A stretch of DNA of 64,000 nucleotides, from positions 24,063 through 88,062 of the forward strand of contig JABBNZ010000003.1 of the NCBI GenBank assembly GCA_019352035.1, given 5' to 3'. This stretch comes from Pseudomonadota bacterium (GTDB lineage: Bacteria; Pseudomonadota; Gammaproteobacteria; Steroidobacterales; Steroidobacteraceae). The notes below the pieces were generated by a model that was given only the letters and a program-made list of their open reading frames with translations, was not told where the DNA came from and did no database searches. Position 1 is the first letter of the stretch. Each line of letters opens with the position of its first letter. A program made the position numbers and the translations under genes. This document shows, piece by piece, positions 8,632 through 16,606 of this stretch.

Positions 8632-9461
8632 CCCGCGTGAAGCGTGCAGACGACGGTGAGCGTGATGCGCGTCTGACCGGCGACTTTCAGGTAATCCCCG
8701 AGGATCGACCAGTCCGTGCGGCCGAAGGATTTGGAGAGGCCGAGATATCCTTCGCGCAACTGCGGCGCCGGCCCCGTCAATCCGGTGTAGAGGTTGACGA
8801 CCGGAGGTGCCACATGGCCTGCCGCTCCCCCGAGCAGCCAATTCACCGCCCTGCCGTAGTGATTGATCTGCAGCGTCTCGATCTCGGTACCGAGGTTTCC
8901 GGTGACCGACCGCGAATACGAGACGGTCGTCTGCAGTTGCCGTGTCCAGAGCACACCCAGAGCCACCTTGGGCAGTGCGCCGTGCGACGTGTCGATATCG
9001 TACTGATGAGCCTGGAGCTGTACCGTGACCCGGCCGCCGAACGTGCCGGCCACCCCGGCGCCTTCCACCTGGTACTTGAAGTGGTGAGCACCCTGATACA
9101 AGTCGATGTCGCCGCTGCCCAGGTGGACCTCGCCGGAGAAGCTCCATTTCGCGGCCGCGTTGCCGGTGTTGACCGAGCCGGAAAGCGAGCCGAATGCCCA
9201 ATGCGCGTCCGCGAGCCGTTGGTATTCGCCTGCCACGCCCAGCACGCCGGAGTTGAAATCATGCAGCCAGGTGAGCGAGCCGCCGCCGCCGCCGTTCGCG
9301 CCGGTCAGCGTCGAGCCGTTGGCGCTGAAGATCAGGCTGTCGGTGGACGGGGCCGCCGGTGGCGGAGGAGGGACCGCGGGGGAAGCGGCCGCGGCGGCGG
9401 GTTGGGGCGAGAGGCAGGTCGCCGCGAGGACGAGCAGGGGCGAGTATCGCAAAGGTCTCAT
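8628..9461 (-). CDS. Predicted outer-membrane beta-barrel protein
   Basis: 277 residues with a signal peptide (MRPLRYSPLLVLAATCLSPQ, cleavage after PAAAAA) followed by a proline-rich spacer and then alternating hydrophobic strands separated by short polar turns, such as WAFGSLSGSVNTG, KWSFSGEVHLGSG and VTVQLQAHQYDID. This is the pattern of a 10-12 strand outer-membrane barrel. A terminal aromatic residue is missing (the end is CTLHAG). No family is recognised. Both ends overlap neighbours by ATGA, so it is translationally coupled between a PAS sensor and a GGDEF/EAL enzyme. A role as surface pore or signal input for c-di-GMP control is inference. Confidence 0.75.
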   Translation of the reverse strand: MRPLRYSPLLVLAATCLSPQPAAAAASPAVPPPPPAAPSTDSLIFSANGSTLTGANGGGGGSLTWLHDFNSGVLGVAGEYQRLADAHWAFGSLSGSVNTGNAAAKWSFSGEVHLGSGDIDLYQGAHHFKYQVEGAGVAGTFGGRVTVQLQAHQYDIDTSHGALPKVALGVLWTRQLQTTVSYSRSVTGNLGTEIETLQINHYGRAVNWLLGGAAGHVAPPVVNLYTGLTGPAPQLREGYLGLSKSFGRTDWSILGDYLKVAGQTRITLTVVCTLHAG

Positions 9462-10855
9462 CGTATCCTCGGCAGTGAGGCGCCCGGGAGGCGGGCGCCG
9501 AGGAGGGGTTCGTCCAGGCTCTCCGCCCGCGCGATCGGCAGGAAAGCGACCACACACAGCCGCTCCTGCTCGCCGGGGAGCGCTACGGCCGTGCTGGTCA
9601 CCTGGAAGATGCGCGGCACGATGCGCACGTGCATCTTGCGCCGGCCGGTCAGTCCGGGCTCCCACCAGCGCGGCGGGGCATCCGGCTGCGCGAGCAGCGT
9701 CGAGGCGTCAGCACCGACTCGAGCCGCGCTGAAGAGCGCGTGCGCCGGCCTGTTGAAAGCGAGCACCCGGTCCTGCGCGTCGACGAGGATCGCCTGCTCC
9801 GCCACGTCGAGCGCGGCCCGTGCGGCGAAGGCATCCGTCATCTCCTCGATGAGGATCAGCGCGAGACGCCGCCCCTTGTACGGGATGTGCTGCACCCGGA
9901 TCCGCGCGAGGCAGACCTCCCCGCCGCGGCGAAATACGACATGCTGTGCCTCGCCGCCCGTCCCGTTGACCAGCTCCTCGACGATCTCAGGATAGGAGAA
10001 CTCGACCGCCTCCGTGAGCTTGCGGCCGACCGCGGGCGCCCCGCCGGCGGTGAGACGCGCGAGCTCGGCGCTTTCCGATACGACATGATGGGTGCGCGCA
10101 TCGACCAGCATGGCCGGAAGCGGCAACTCCTCGATGAGGCTCGCCCACAGCTGCCGCCCGCGCTCGGCCTCCGCGCGTGCGGCGGTCAGGTCGGCGTGAA
10201 GGCGGTCGAAGACGGTGCCGAGGTATTCGGCGGCAAACGCGCATGCGATCATCAGCACGCCGAATCCCTCGAGCAGCACGAGGAAGTAGCCGGGAGGGGC
10301 ATAGAACCCTGGGAAAGGCCCGCTTGCCGCGGAAGGGCCGCCAAAGGGGCCGGTGAGCCAGGAGGCCCGCGGAGCGAGTCCGCTCGCATACCAGCGCAGC
10401 TCCGGCGACTCCATCAGCGCGACCGCCGACACCGCGAGTATGGCCAGAATGGCAACGGCATAGGGTTGCCAGCGGGAGAGGAAGATCGCGCCGATGACGG
10501 GCAGCACGAACACGAGCAGGAATGCCGGATTGTGAACCCCGCCCGCGTAATGCCAGATGAGGGCGACCACCACCACGCCCACCGCGTGCAGGATCGCCAG
10601 CGCGCGCTTGCGCCAGCGGTTGACCCCCGGGGCGGGCGCGGTGAGCATCGTGAATCCGACGTGAATCCCGGCGAGGGCGAGCAGCCCGAGCAGTGCCGCG
10701 CCGACCTTGATATCGAATGAGCCGAGGATCCAGGGAAGGCCCGCGGCGAAGAGCATCGAGAAGATCGCGAGCAGCCACAGGTCATCGAGCAGGTGCACGC
10801 GCGGATCGATCCACGTGGGCACGGGGAGGAGCTGGGTGCTGTCGGGAGACTTCAT
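9458..10855 (-). CDS. Membrane PAS sensor without output domain
   Basis: 465 residues. About six hydrophobic helices fill residues 25-215 (for instance LWLLAIFSMLFAAGLPWILG and NPAFLLVFVLPVIGAIFL). A short coiled coil (LHADLTAARAEAERGRQLW) leads to two PAS-like domains around 240-350 and 355-450. There is no histidine kinase, GGDEF, EAL or helix-turn-helix output, so it must pass its signal to a partner. First gene of the operon; ATG 10855 is preceded by AGGA, itself directly after a large hairpin. The overlap with the barrel gene is ATGA. The design resembles the sensory half of membrane histidine kinases or diguanylate cyclases. Confidence 0.8.
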   Translation of the reverse strand: MKSPDSTQLLPVPTWIDPRVHLLDDLWLLAIFSMLFAAGLPWILGSFDIKVGAALLGLLALAGIHVGFTMLTAPAPGVNRWRKRALAILHAVGVVVVALIWHYAGGVHNPAFLLVFVLPVIGAIFLSRWQPYAVAILAILAVSAVALMESPELRWYASGLAPRASWLTGPFGGPSAASGPFPGFYAPPGYFLVLLEGFGVLMIACAFAAEYLGTVFDRLHADLTAARAEAERGRQLWASLIEELPLPAMLVDARTHHVVSESAELARLTAGGAPAVGRKLTEAVEFSYPEIVEELVNGTGGEAQHVVFRRGGEVCLARIRVQHIPYKGRRLALILIEEMTDAFAARAALDVAEQAILVDAQDRVLAFNRPAHALFSAARVGADASTLLAQPDAPPRWWEPGLTGRRKMHVRIVPRIFQVTSTAVALPGEQERLCVVAFLPIARAESLDEPLLGARLPGASLPRIR

Positions 10856-10863
10856 CCGATCCT

Positions 10864-10905
10864 CGGCGCTTCCTCTCCAGCATTCATGCTGGAGAGGAAG
10901 CGCCG
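10864..10905 (-). promoter_or_regulatory. Perfect 19-bp hairpin before sensor operon
   Basis: Left arm 10864-10882 and right arm 10887-10905 are perfectly complementary, with loop TTCA. On the leftward transcript the hairpin ends directly before AGGATCGG and the ATG at 10855, so folding would stack against the ribosome binding site. No U-run follows, so it is not a classical terminator. It could be a translational control element or an operator; the sequence is seen, the role is inferred. Confidence 0.7.
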
Positions 10906-11107
10906 CCTCTCAATTGCAAGGTATCGCGGACCTGTGTTAATACACAGCCCGTCGGCATATCGGCCCTCAGGCCATCGGCAGGCGATCGATGATTTGTCGG
11001 GCGGCTCGTGGAAAGCGAGTGCAACGGCACGGTGGCTTCGGCTGCGAGTGTGCGTTGGGTAAGGGTACATGGTTGTTTCCGGGCTAGAACGTTAGCCTCC
11101 TGATTCT
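10906..11107. other. Intergenic stretch between two leftward operons
   Basis: About 200 bases without a credible gene. It contains TGTTAATACAC near 10936, the most AT-rich spot, and ATTTGTCGGGCGG near 10991. I see no clear -35/-10 pair for the leftward sensor operon. Confidence 0.4.
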
Positions 11108-11140
11108 GGAAATCCCCTCCTTTGAAGGAGGGGAAGACGT
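11108..11140. repeat. Dispersed hairpin element, copy 1
   Basis: GGAAAT, then an 8-bp stem (CCCCTCCT / AGGAGGGG, loop TTGA), then AAGACGT. Shares GGAAA, a GC stem of the same size and GGGGAAGACGT with the element at 42249-42280. It begins 10 bases past the stop of the beta-helix gene. It could act as a terminator stem, but repetition of the flanks points to a mobile palindrome, like the ends of IS200/IS605-type elements or REP sequences. Confidence 0.6.
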
Positions 11141-11150
11141 TAAGAGACTC

Positions 11151-12389
11151 TCATCGCCACCAGCTGCCGCCCTGTCGGGCGGCGACGGTCGCCGAGGACG
11201 GACCGAAGGAGTTGTGGTCGAGGAAGGGCGCGCTCGCCACTTTGCGCCCGTCGGGACCCTCGAAGTCTTCCACGCGAAGCGCAAAGGCATGCGGCTTGAG
11301 GACATGATTGCGCCGCAGGATCGGGGCATCTCCGATGACGTCGATGCCGTCATAGCGCGGCTCGATGATGATGTTGTCCACCACCGTGCTCGGGTCACGG
11401 GCATCGCCGAGCACGAACGCCATGCCGTAGGCACAGTCGTACAGCCGGTTGGCGCGCACGAGCGTATCGCTCGAGCCGCGCACCATGATGCCGTACGCGG
11501 TGAGCCCATTGATCTCGTTGTGCTCGATCAGCACGGCATGCGCGCCATCGGCGAGGATGCCCATCCCCGCGCCGCCGCTCACGCGGTTGCCGCGAACGAT
11601 GGCCCCGCCGCCCACCAGATCGACGGCCGCCGACTGCGAGCCGGCGATCTGGTTCCGCTCGATGAGGATGTTGATATTGCCGGTGACAATTCCGGTGTGA
11701 TCCTGATCGAACCGGTTGTCACGAACGCTGATCGCCCCTGCGCGCAGGTTGGTTGCGCCGCGCACGGCCCAGAGGCCGGCGTCGCGCTCGCCCGAGAACC
11801 GGTTGGCGGTGACGGTGGTGTCGGGGCTCGAGGCGGAGAAGCGGACCCCGATGCGATCATCCGTGAAGCGGTTGTGCTCGATGAGGAGGTCGTGCGCATT
11901 GCCGGCGACGTCCACTCCCACGTCGCACGATGTCAGCGTCGTGCTCTGGAGGCTCACGTGGACCGCCCGCACCAGTATGGCCGCGCCCCGGCAGTTGCGG
12001 ATGGCGAGGCCCTCGAGCGATACATTCGCCGCCGCGACGTCGAGCACCGGGCCGCCGCTCAAGCCGCGCGCATCGATCTCGCTGCCGGCCTGTCGCGCCA
12101 CGATGCGCACGCCGTGCGAGTTGACGATCGGCGGCAGCGCGCTCGAGAGCGTGATCCGCGGCACATCGAGGGAAATGCGCGCCGGTCCCGGCGCGGTGGC
12201 GACCACGAACAGCGCTTCGCGCAGCGTGCCCGGGCCGCGGTCGGCGCCGTTGGTGACGCTCAGCTCGATGCGGTTGGAAAGCCGCCGGCCGCCGGCGTGC
12301 CGTGACTCCAGCGACCAGCCGGCGAAGATGAGCGCCGCGACGCCGAGGAATACGGCAACCGAGAGCATGGAGCGGCGGCTCAGGCTCAC
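11151..12389 (-). CDS. Exported right-handed beta-helix protein
   Basis: 412 residues. An N-terminal hydrophobic helix (MLSVAVFLGVAALIFAGW) serves as signal or anchor; the rest is a parallel beta-helix with about ten rungs of the kind VRDNRFDQDHTGIVTGNINI and LIEHNEINGLTAYGIMVRG, typical of NosD/pectate-lyase-like carbohydrate proteins. Such proteins act on or bind polysaccharides outside the cytoplasm; no catalytic set is recognised. I chose GTG 12389 because GGGAG stands 7 bases upstream inside the preceding gene; ATG 12368 is the alternative. Last gene of the radical SAM operon, so its target is probably the glycan or lipid made by the upstream enzymes (inference). Confidence 0.8.
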   Translation of the reverse strand: MSLSRRSMLSVAVFLGVAALIFAGWSLESRHAGGRRLSNRIELSVTNGADRGPGTLREALFVVATAPGPARISLDVPRITLSSALPPIVNSHGVRIVARQAGSEIDARGLSGGPVLDVAAANVSLEGLAIRNCRGAAILVRAVHVSLQSTTLTSCDVGVDVAGNAHDLLIEHNRFTDDRIGVRFSASSPDTTVTANRFSGERDAGLWAVRGATNLRAGAISVRDNRFDQDHTGIVTGNINILIERNQIAGSQSAAVDLVGGGAIVRGNRVSGGAGMGILADGAHAVLIEHNEINGLTAYGIMVRGSSDTLVRANRLYDCAYGMAFVLGDARDPSTVVDNIIIEPRYDGIDVIGDAPILRRNHVLKPHAFALRVEDFEGPDGRKVASAPFLDHNSFGPSSATVAARQGGSWWR

Positions 12390-12391
12390 GG

Positions 12392-13204
12392 TCAGTCTCC
12401 CGAGCCATGGCGCAGGACGAACACGGCGTGCCAGGAGCGCTCGGTCAGGAGCCGCCCGCAGAGAGCATCGAGGGGCGCGGAGAGAGCGGTCGCGAGGGCG
12501 AGCGCGATGATCCGCAGCGGCCGCGGGAGGCGCGGCAGATGCGGCAGCAGCCACGCCTTGAACGGGGCGGGGTCTACTCCCGAGACCGCGTGGACCCGTA
12601 GGCCGCATTCGCGGAAGAGCCGCAGATAAACGGCTCGGTGGCGTGCCGTGAATACCGCAGTGTTGCAGCGACTCTCCGTGCGCGCGGGCGCCGCCTCCAG
12701 GATGACGAGGCGGCCCTGGGGCGCCAGATGCTGCGCCATGCGCCGCAGGGCGCAGCGCATCGCCCCGAGATCGAGCATGTGTTGAAGCATGGTGACGCAC
12801 AGGATCAGATCGAACGATCCGCCGATCTCGAGCGCCGCGCAGTCCTGCACGATGAAGCGGCACCGGCTCGTGAGCCCGGCGGCCGCCGCCCTTCGTCCGG
12901 CCTCGGCGATCATGGTGGGACTCAGATCGACTCCGGTGACGCGGGCGCCGCGCGATGCCAGCAATCGGCTCCAGCGGCCGATTCCGCATCCTACGTCGAG
13001 CACCTTCGCACCGGCCGCGGTTCTCAGCCACGGCTCGAGCGCGCGCCGCTGGGAGAGATGGATGAGCCTGTTGTAGAAGCCCGGCATTCCGTAACTGCAG
13101 ACGGCGGCGAGACCGTCCCCTTCCACGGCATATCGCCGGGCACGCGCTTCCCAGTACTCAGCGGGGCGGCAGCCCGTCAAGGAGGATGCTGCGCCAGCGG
13201 TCAT
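12392..13204 (-). CDS. Class I SAM-dependent methyltransferase
   Basis: 270 residues with a Rossmann methyltransferase fold: motif I VLDVGCGIGRWSRLLASRGA near residues 68-87, the acidic end of strand 2 GVDLS, and motif II/III LILCVTMLQHM and LVILEA. The N-terminal ARRYAVEGDG helix and the C-terminal hydrophobic HLPRLPRPLRIIALALATAL segment suggest a membrane-associated or lipid-linked substrate. The substrate is unknown. It starts one base after the glycosyltransferase stop (TGAGATG) and ends two bases before the beta-helix start, so it is part of the four-gene operon. Confidence 0.88.
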   Translation of the reverse strand: MTAGAASSLTGCRPAEYWEARARRYAVEGDGLAAVCSYGMPGFYNRLIHLSQRRALEPWLRTAAGAKVLDVGCGIGRWSRLLASRGARVTGVDLSPTMIAEAGRRAAAAGLTSRCRFIVQDCAALEIGGSFDLILCVTMLQHMLDLGAMRCALRRMAQHLAPQGRLVILEAAPARTESRCNTAVFTARHRAVYLRLFRECGLRVHAVSGVDPAPFKAWLLPHLPRLPRPLRIIALALATALSAPLDALCGRLLTERSWHAVFVLRHGSGD

Positions 13205-13205
13205 C

Positions 13206-14654
13206 TCATCGCCTCGTCGCGAGCATATGTACGCCATGCACGCCCTGGGGCTCGTGCGCATCGCCGGGCTCGGGCTCGTAGTGATCGCGATACAACCGTC
13301 GGCCGATGAGCTTGAGCGCGATCCAGTTCGCATATCCGACCGTCATGGGCGCGATGTGCACGAGCGCGTAGAAAAGATACAGCGGCACGATGGGCGCCGC
13401 GTACGCACGCTCGCTCTTGGGCACCACCGTGAACATCGCCACCGCCCCGAGGACCAGATAGCTGCCGATCGCAGCCATGAAATACGCCGGATTCGTCCAG
13501 GTATGGAGCTGCGGCTGCCCGTGCGCGAAGAATAGGCTCTCGATGCCGCTCAGGAAGCTCGCGAGCAGCAGCAGCGCACTGAAGGTCTTGAGCAGGTGCA
13601 GGCAGATCGTGAGCCCCCCCACATAGACGATGTAGTGGTACAAGGCGAAGGGCGTGCGTCTCGCGATGCGCCACACGGAGCCGAGGCGCTCGATGAAGAC
13701 CTTCAGCAGCCCGTGGTACCAGCCCACGCGCTGCGAGAACCATCGGGTGAAGGAGCCGGGCCCTTCGGTGCCGACGACGAGCCGGCCGTCGTAATAGATC
13801 CGCTCGCCCCGATCGAGCAGAATGACGGCGTTCTCGAAGTCTTCCGCGTACACCGACAGCGAGTGCTCCTTGAGCGCCTGGGCGAGTGCGTCGCGGCGAT
13901 AGACCGAGACGCCGGAGGTGATGCTGTAGTCCGCGAGGCTCTGCCGGCCGGCCCGAAACGCCAGCGCGTACTCGAACGACTGGAACCGCGCAAGAAAGCC
14001 GTCCGGCTCGATCATCACGCGCGGGCAGGCCGCCGCGGCTCCGGACTGCTGGAACTCGCCGATGAATTGCTCGAGGTCGATCTCGCTGCCGGCCCCCGGC
14101 TCGAGGATGCGGATGTCCGGATCGATGACCATCACGGTCTCGATGTAATCGGGCAGAGTCTCGAGCAGGCGGCGCACAGCGGCGGGCTTGCGCCGATTGA
14201 CCCCGTCATCGAAGCAGCGCCAGCCCGCCTGGCGCAATCGCAGCAGCGTGTGGTCGGTGGAGCCGTCGCTGATGAGCCACATGTGCTCCCGGTAGGGCGC
14301 ATAGTTGGCGGCGAACTCCTCGATCCGCTCCTCCAGATTGTGGACCGAGGCGATGATGGCGTAGGGCTCGATGGGCACGACCGCTTGCGCGCCCGCCGGC
14401 AGCGCGGTGGCGAGATCGATCGAGATCTCGCGCTCCCGCCCGGTGCCGCGCGCCGTCGCGGTGTGGCGCCGCCTCATGTAGAGCCGCAGCGCGAAATCGA
14501 GCGCGTCCGTGTAGACGATCAGATTCGCGAGCGCATACACCAGCATCGAGAAGCTCGCGGCCTCGGCATTCGCCGCGGAGAGGGCGATCCAGCCGCCGAG
14601 CAGCGCGCAGACCGCGAGCGGCGCGGCGAGGCTGACGAAGCGGCGGGTCGTCAT
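13206..14654 (-). CDS. Membrane glycosyltransferase family 2
   Basis: 482 residues. Two N-terminal helices (about 8-28 and 34-55) and about four C-terminal helices (from residue 330) frame a cytosolic GT-A domain. Visible GT2 features: nucleotide-binding ISDGSTDHT, the metal motif region VMVIDPDIRI, the acceptor-site acid in YAEDFE, and QRVGW in place of the QxxRW of processive synthases such as BcsA or NodC. It may be a synthase that extrudes a polysaccharide or transfers sugar to a lipid. It overlaps the radical SAM gene by ATGA and the methyltransferase follows at once, so all are likely translated together. Confidence 0.85.
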   Translation of the reverse strand: MTTRRFVSLAAPLAVCALLGGWIALSAANAEAASFSMLVYALANLIVYTDALDFALRLYMRRRHTATARGTGREREISIDLATALPAGAQAVVPIEPYAIIASVHNLEERIEEFAANYAPYREHMWLISDGSTDHTLLRLRQAGWRCFDDGVNRRKPAAVRRLLETLPDYIETVMVIDPDIRILEPGAGSEIDLEQFIGEFQQSGAAAACPRVMIEPDGFLARFQSFEYALAFRAGRQSLADYSITSGVSVYRRDALAQALKEHSLSVYAEDFENAVILLDRGERIYYDGRLVVGTEGPGSFTRWFSQRVGWYHGLLKVFIERLGSVWRIARRTPFALYHYIVYVGGLTICLHLLKTFSALLLLASFLSGIESLFFAHGQPQLHTWTNPAYFMAAIGSYLVLGAVAMFTVVPKSERAYAAPIVPLYLFYALVHIAPMTVGYANWIALKLIGRRLYRDHYEPEPGDAHEPQGVHGVHMLATRR

Positions 14655-16270
14655 GCGATCGCGACGGCCCGCAGGACCGTCGCTCCTGGGAGCCGCGGCA
14701 GGCGCGCATCGAGCTCCGCCTCCACCTCACGCGCATCCGCGATCGGCAGTCCGTGCGCGGCGAGCACGGAAAGCGAGCTCAGAATCCAGACGAGAGAGCG
14801 AACCCGGGAGGGCAGATGCGCCGCTCTCTCCTCGAGGGCGGCGATCCTGCGCTCGAAGTCGCTCTCGATCCGCAGCACCGCCTCGCGTACGGCCGGATCG
14901 ATCGGCAGGATCTTCGCCGGCTGCTCCCACTCCAGCTCGGTCCCGGCAACGCGCCTGCGGGCATAAATCGTGTGGGCGGCGAGGGAGCTGTCGCGGGCGA
15001 AGGCGGCGCCGGAGAAGGGGATGACATAGGGATACATCCCGATCTCGCAGCCGCGGCGCAGCCAGCGATAGCCCTCGCGCAGCGTCTCGGCGAGATCCTC
15101 CAGGCCCGCCCGGGGGGAGCTCAGGATGAGATCGAGGAAGGGGGTGATGCCGAGGCCGAGCGCGGCCTCGAGCATCGGCTCGATGTGGCGGTGGATCGCC
15201 GCCTTGTTGAATTCGGCGAGCACGCGCCGGGAAAAGCTTTCGATCCCGAACCCGAGCACGCGAAAGCCGGCGCTGCGCATGGCCGCGAGACGCTCCACCG
15301 ACATCGCGTCGATGCGGTTCGTGCTGATGAACTGCAGCTCCTGCGGCAGCGCGCCGCGGGCCTTGGCCGCCACGATGCCTTCGCAGAGCGGCAGGAGCCG
15401 CCGATCCTGGGTGAAGGTGAAGATGTCGTCCTGGAAGATGATGGTGCGCACCCCGGGATGGGCGGCGACGATGCGCTCGATCATCGTGAGGCACTCCTGC
15501 GCCTGCAGCCGCGCCACGGCGGCGACGCGGCCCTCGGCCTCGTGCAGGAAGTTCGTCGCGGAGCAGAAGCTGCAGCCCATCGGGCAGTAGTTGAGAGTGA
15601 TCAGCCGCACGGAGCGGATTTCCGCCAGACGGGCCTCGCGAGCCGCCTTGACCGGCAGCTGGCCGACGCGGTACGCCTGCTCCAGGCGGCTCCAGTATGC
15701 CGGGTAGGGCATTCTCGAGTAGGGCGTACTGAAGATGGCCGCGCGCAGCTCCTCCCGGTTCAGAGCGCGTTGCGTGCGCTTGACGATCGTGCCGTCCACC
15801 TTGACGGCGGTGCCGGGCAGAGCGCCGAGCGGCTCGCCGCCGCGCAGGCGTCGGACGATTTCGGTCAACGGCCGCTCGCCTTCTCCCAGCACCACCAGAT
15901 CGAACGGACCGAGCTCGAACATCAGTTCCGGCCGGAATGTCGCCTCCATGCCGCCGGCGACGATGAGCGCACCGGGCGCGAGGCGGCGCGCAACGTGAGC
16001 CAGCTCGAGGTCGAACCGCAGCGTCATGCCGGTCGTCGACACCCCGATGAGGTCCCAGTGCGACTGCAGGATCTCGCGCTCGAGCGCCCGCTGCGGCGCG
16101 ATCGCGCAACAGTTCGGATCGAACACCTTGACGTACGCGCCGCAGGACTCCAGCACGCCGGCGAGCCGCCACACACCGAGCGGAGGCGCGAGAAACGTGT
16201 ACTCGCCGCAATGCGGGTCGTAAGGCCCGATCAACAGTACTCTCGGCGGCCGCGTCCCCAAGTTGTTCAT
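14651..16270 (-). CDS. B12-binding domain radical SAM enzyme
   Basis: 539 residues. An N-terminal cobalamin-binding Rossmann domain (VLLIGPYDPHCGEY through GEGERPLTEIV, about 10-150) is followed by a radical SAM domain with the [4Fe-4S] motif C229-PMG-C233-SF-C236 and the strand FQDDIFTF. A C-terminal region from about 430 is family-specific. Such enzymes methylate unreactive carbons or rearrange rings; substrates include phosphonates, hopanoids, lipids and peptides. The exact DxHxxG cobalamin motif is not present (DPHCGE is close). First gene of the four-gene operon. Product unknown: co-translation with GT2, a methyltransferase and an exported beta-helix suggests a modified surface glycan or lipid. 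Confidence 0.88.
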   Translation of the reverse strand: MNNLGTRPPRVLLIGPYDPHCGEYTFLAPPLGVWRLAGVLESCGAYVKVFDPNCCAIAPQRALEREILQSHWDLIGVSTTGMTLRFDLELAHVARRLAPGALIVAGGMEATFRPELMFELGPFDLVVLGEGERPLTEIVRRLRGGEPLGALPGTAVKVDGTIVKRTQRALNREELRAAIFSTPYSRMPYPAYWSRLEQAYRVGQLPVKAAREARLAEIRSVRLITLNYCPMGCSFCSATNFLHEAEGRVAAVARLQAQECLTMIERIVAAHPGVRTIIFQDDIFTFTQDRRLLPLCEGIVAAKARGALPQELQFISTNRIDAMSVERLAAMRSAGFRVLGFGIESFSRRVLAEFNKAAIHRHIEPMLEAALGLGITPFLDLILSSPRAGLEDLAETLREGYRWLRRGCEIGMYPYVIPFSGAAFARDSSLAAHTIYARRRVAGTELEWEQPAKILPIDPAVREAVLRIESDFERRIAALEERAAHLPSRVRSLVWILSSLSVLAAHGLPIADAREVEAELDARLPRLPGATVLRAVAIA

Positions 16271-16606
16271 GGATGCGAGGACCCTCCCGGAGCCGTTATG
16301 GCTATATATCGCCAGGGTGCAGGTCCACCTCAGGCGTGAACCGGACGCAGCAAGCGCTGTACCTGAGCCGAAATCAGGTGACGTCGTGCGCGCCGATCTG
16401 CGCGATCAGCCGGGCAGCGAGAATGTCGATTGCCCCGTGAGGACGAGATCGGGGCGCGGACGGAATCGAGGGCGCCGCTTCCGTCGGCGGCGAATCGCGC
16501 CGTGCGCGTATTAAGTGCCGATGGCTAAATGCCGTGCTACGGAAGCGCGAACCCCGTCCAATATCGCGGATCGGGAAACGGCTAGGCTGGTGGGTGGAGG
16601 TAAGCA
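16271..16606. other. Divergent intergenic region, radical SAM operon and motA
   Basis: 336 bases with no believable gene. The left end carries a probable leftward promoter (16313-16340). The right end carries GGTGGAGG before motA. CGTATTAAGTGCCGATGG near 16506 recalls the sigma-28 -10 (GCCGATAA) but has no matching -35. Confidence 0.5.
16313..16340 (-). promoter_or_regulatory. Possible promoter of the radical SAM operon
   Basis: Reading leftward: TTCACG (16340-16335), 16-base spacer, TATATA (16318-16313), about 43 bases before the ATG at 16270. It is the only AT-rich island in this gap. The -35 matches consensus at 4 of 6 bases. Confidence 0.35.

Noticed and set aside
14753-16339. 528-codon plus-strand frame antisense to the radical SAM gene
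   Set aside because: Its opposite strand has the complete CxxxCxxC enzyme; the plus frame has no motif.
16500-16530. Possible sigma-28 promoter for motAB (AGTGCCGATGG)
   Set aside because: The -10 is partial and no TAAA-type -35 is found at 15 bases.
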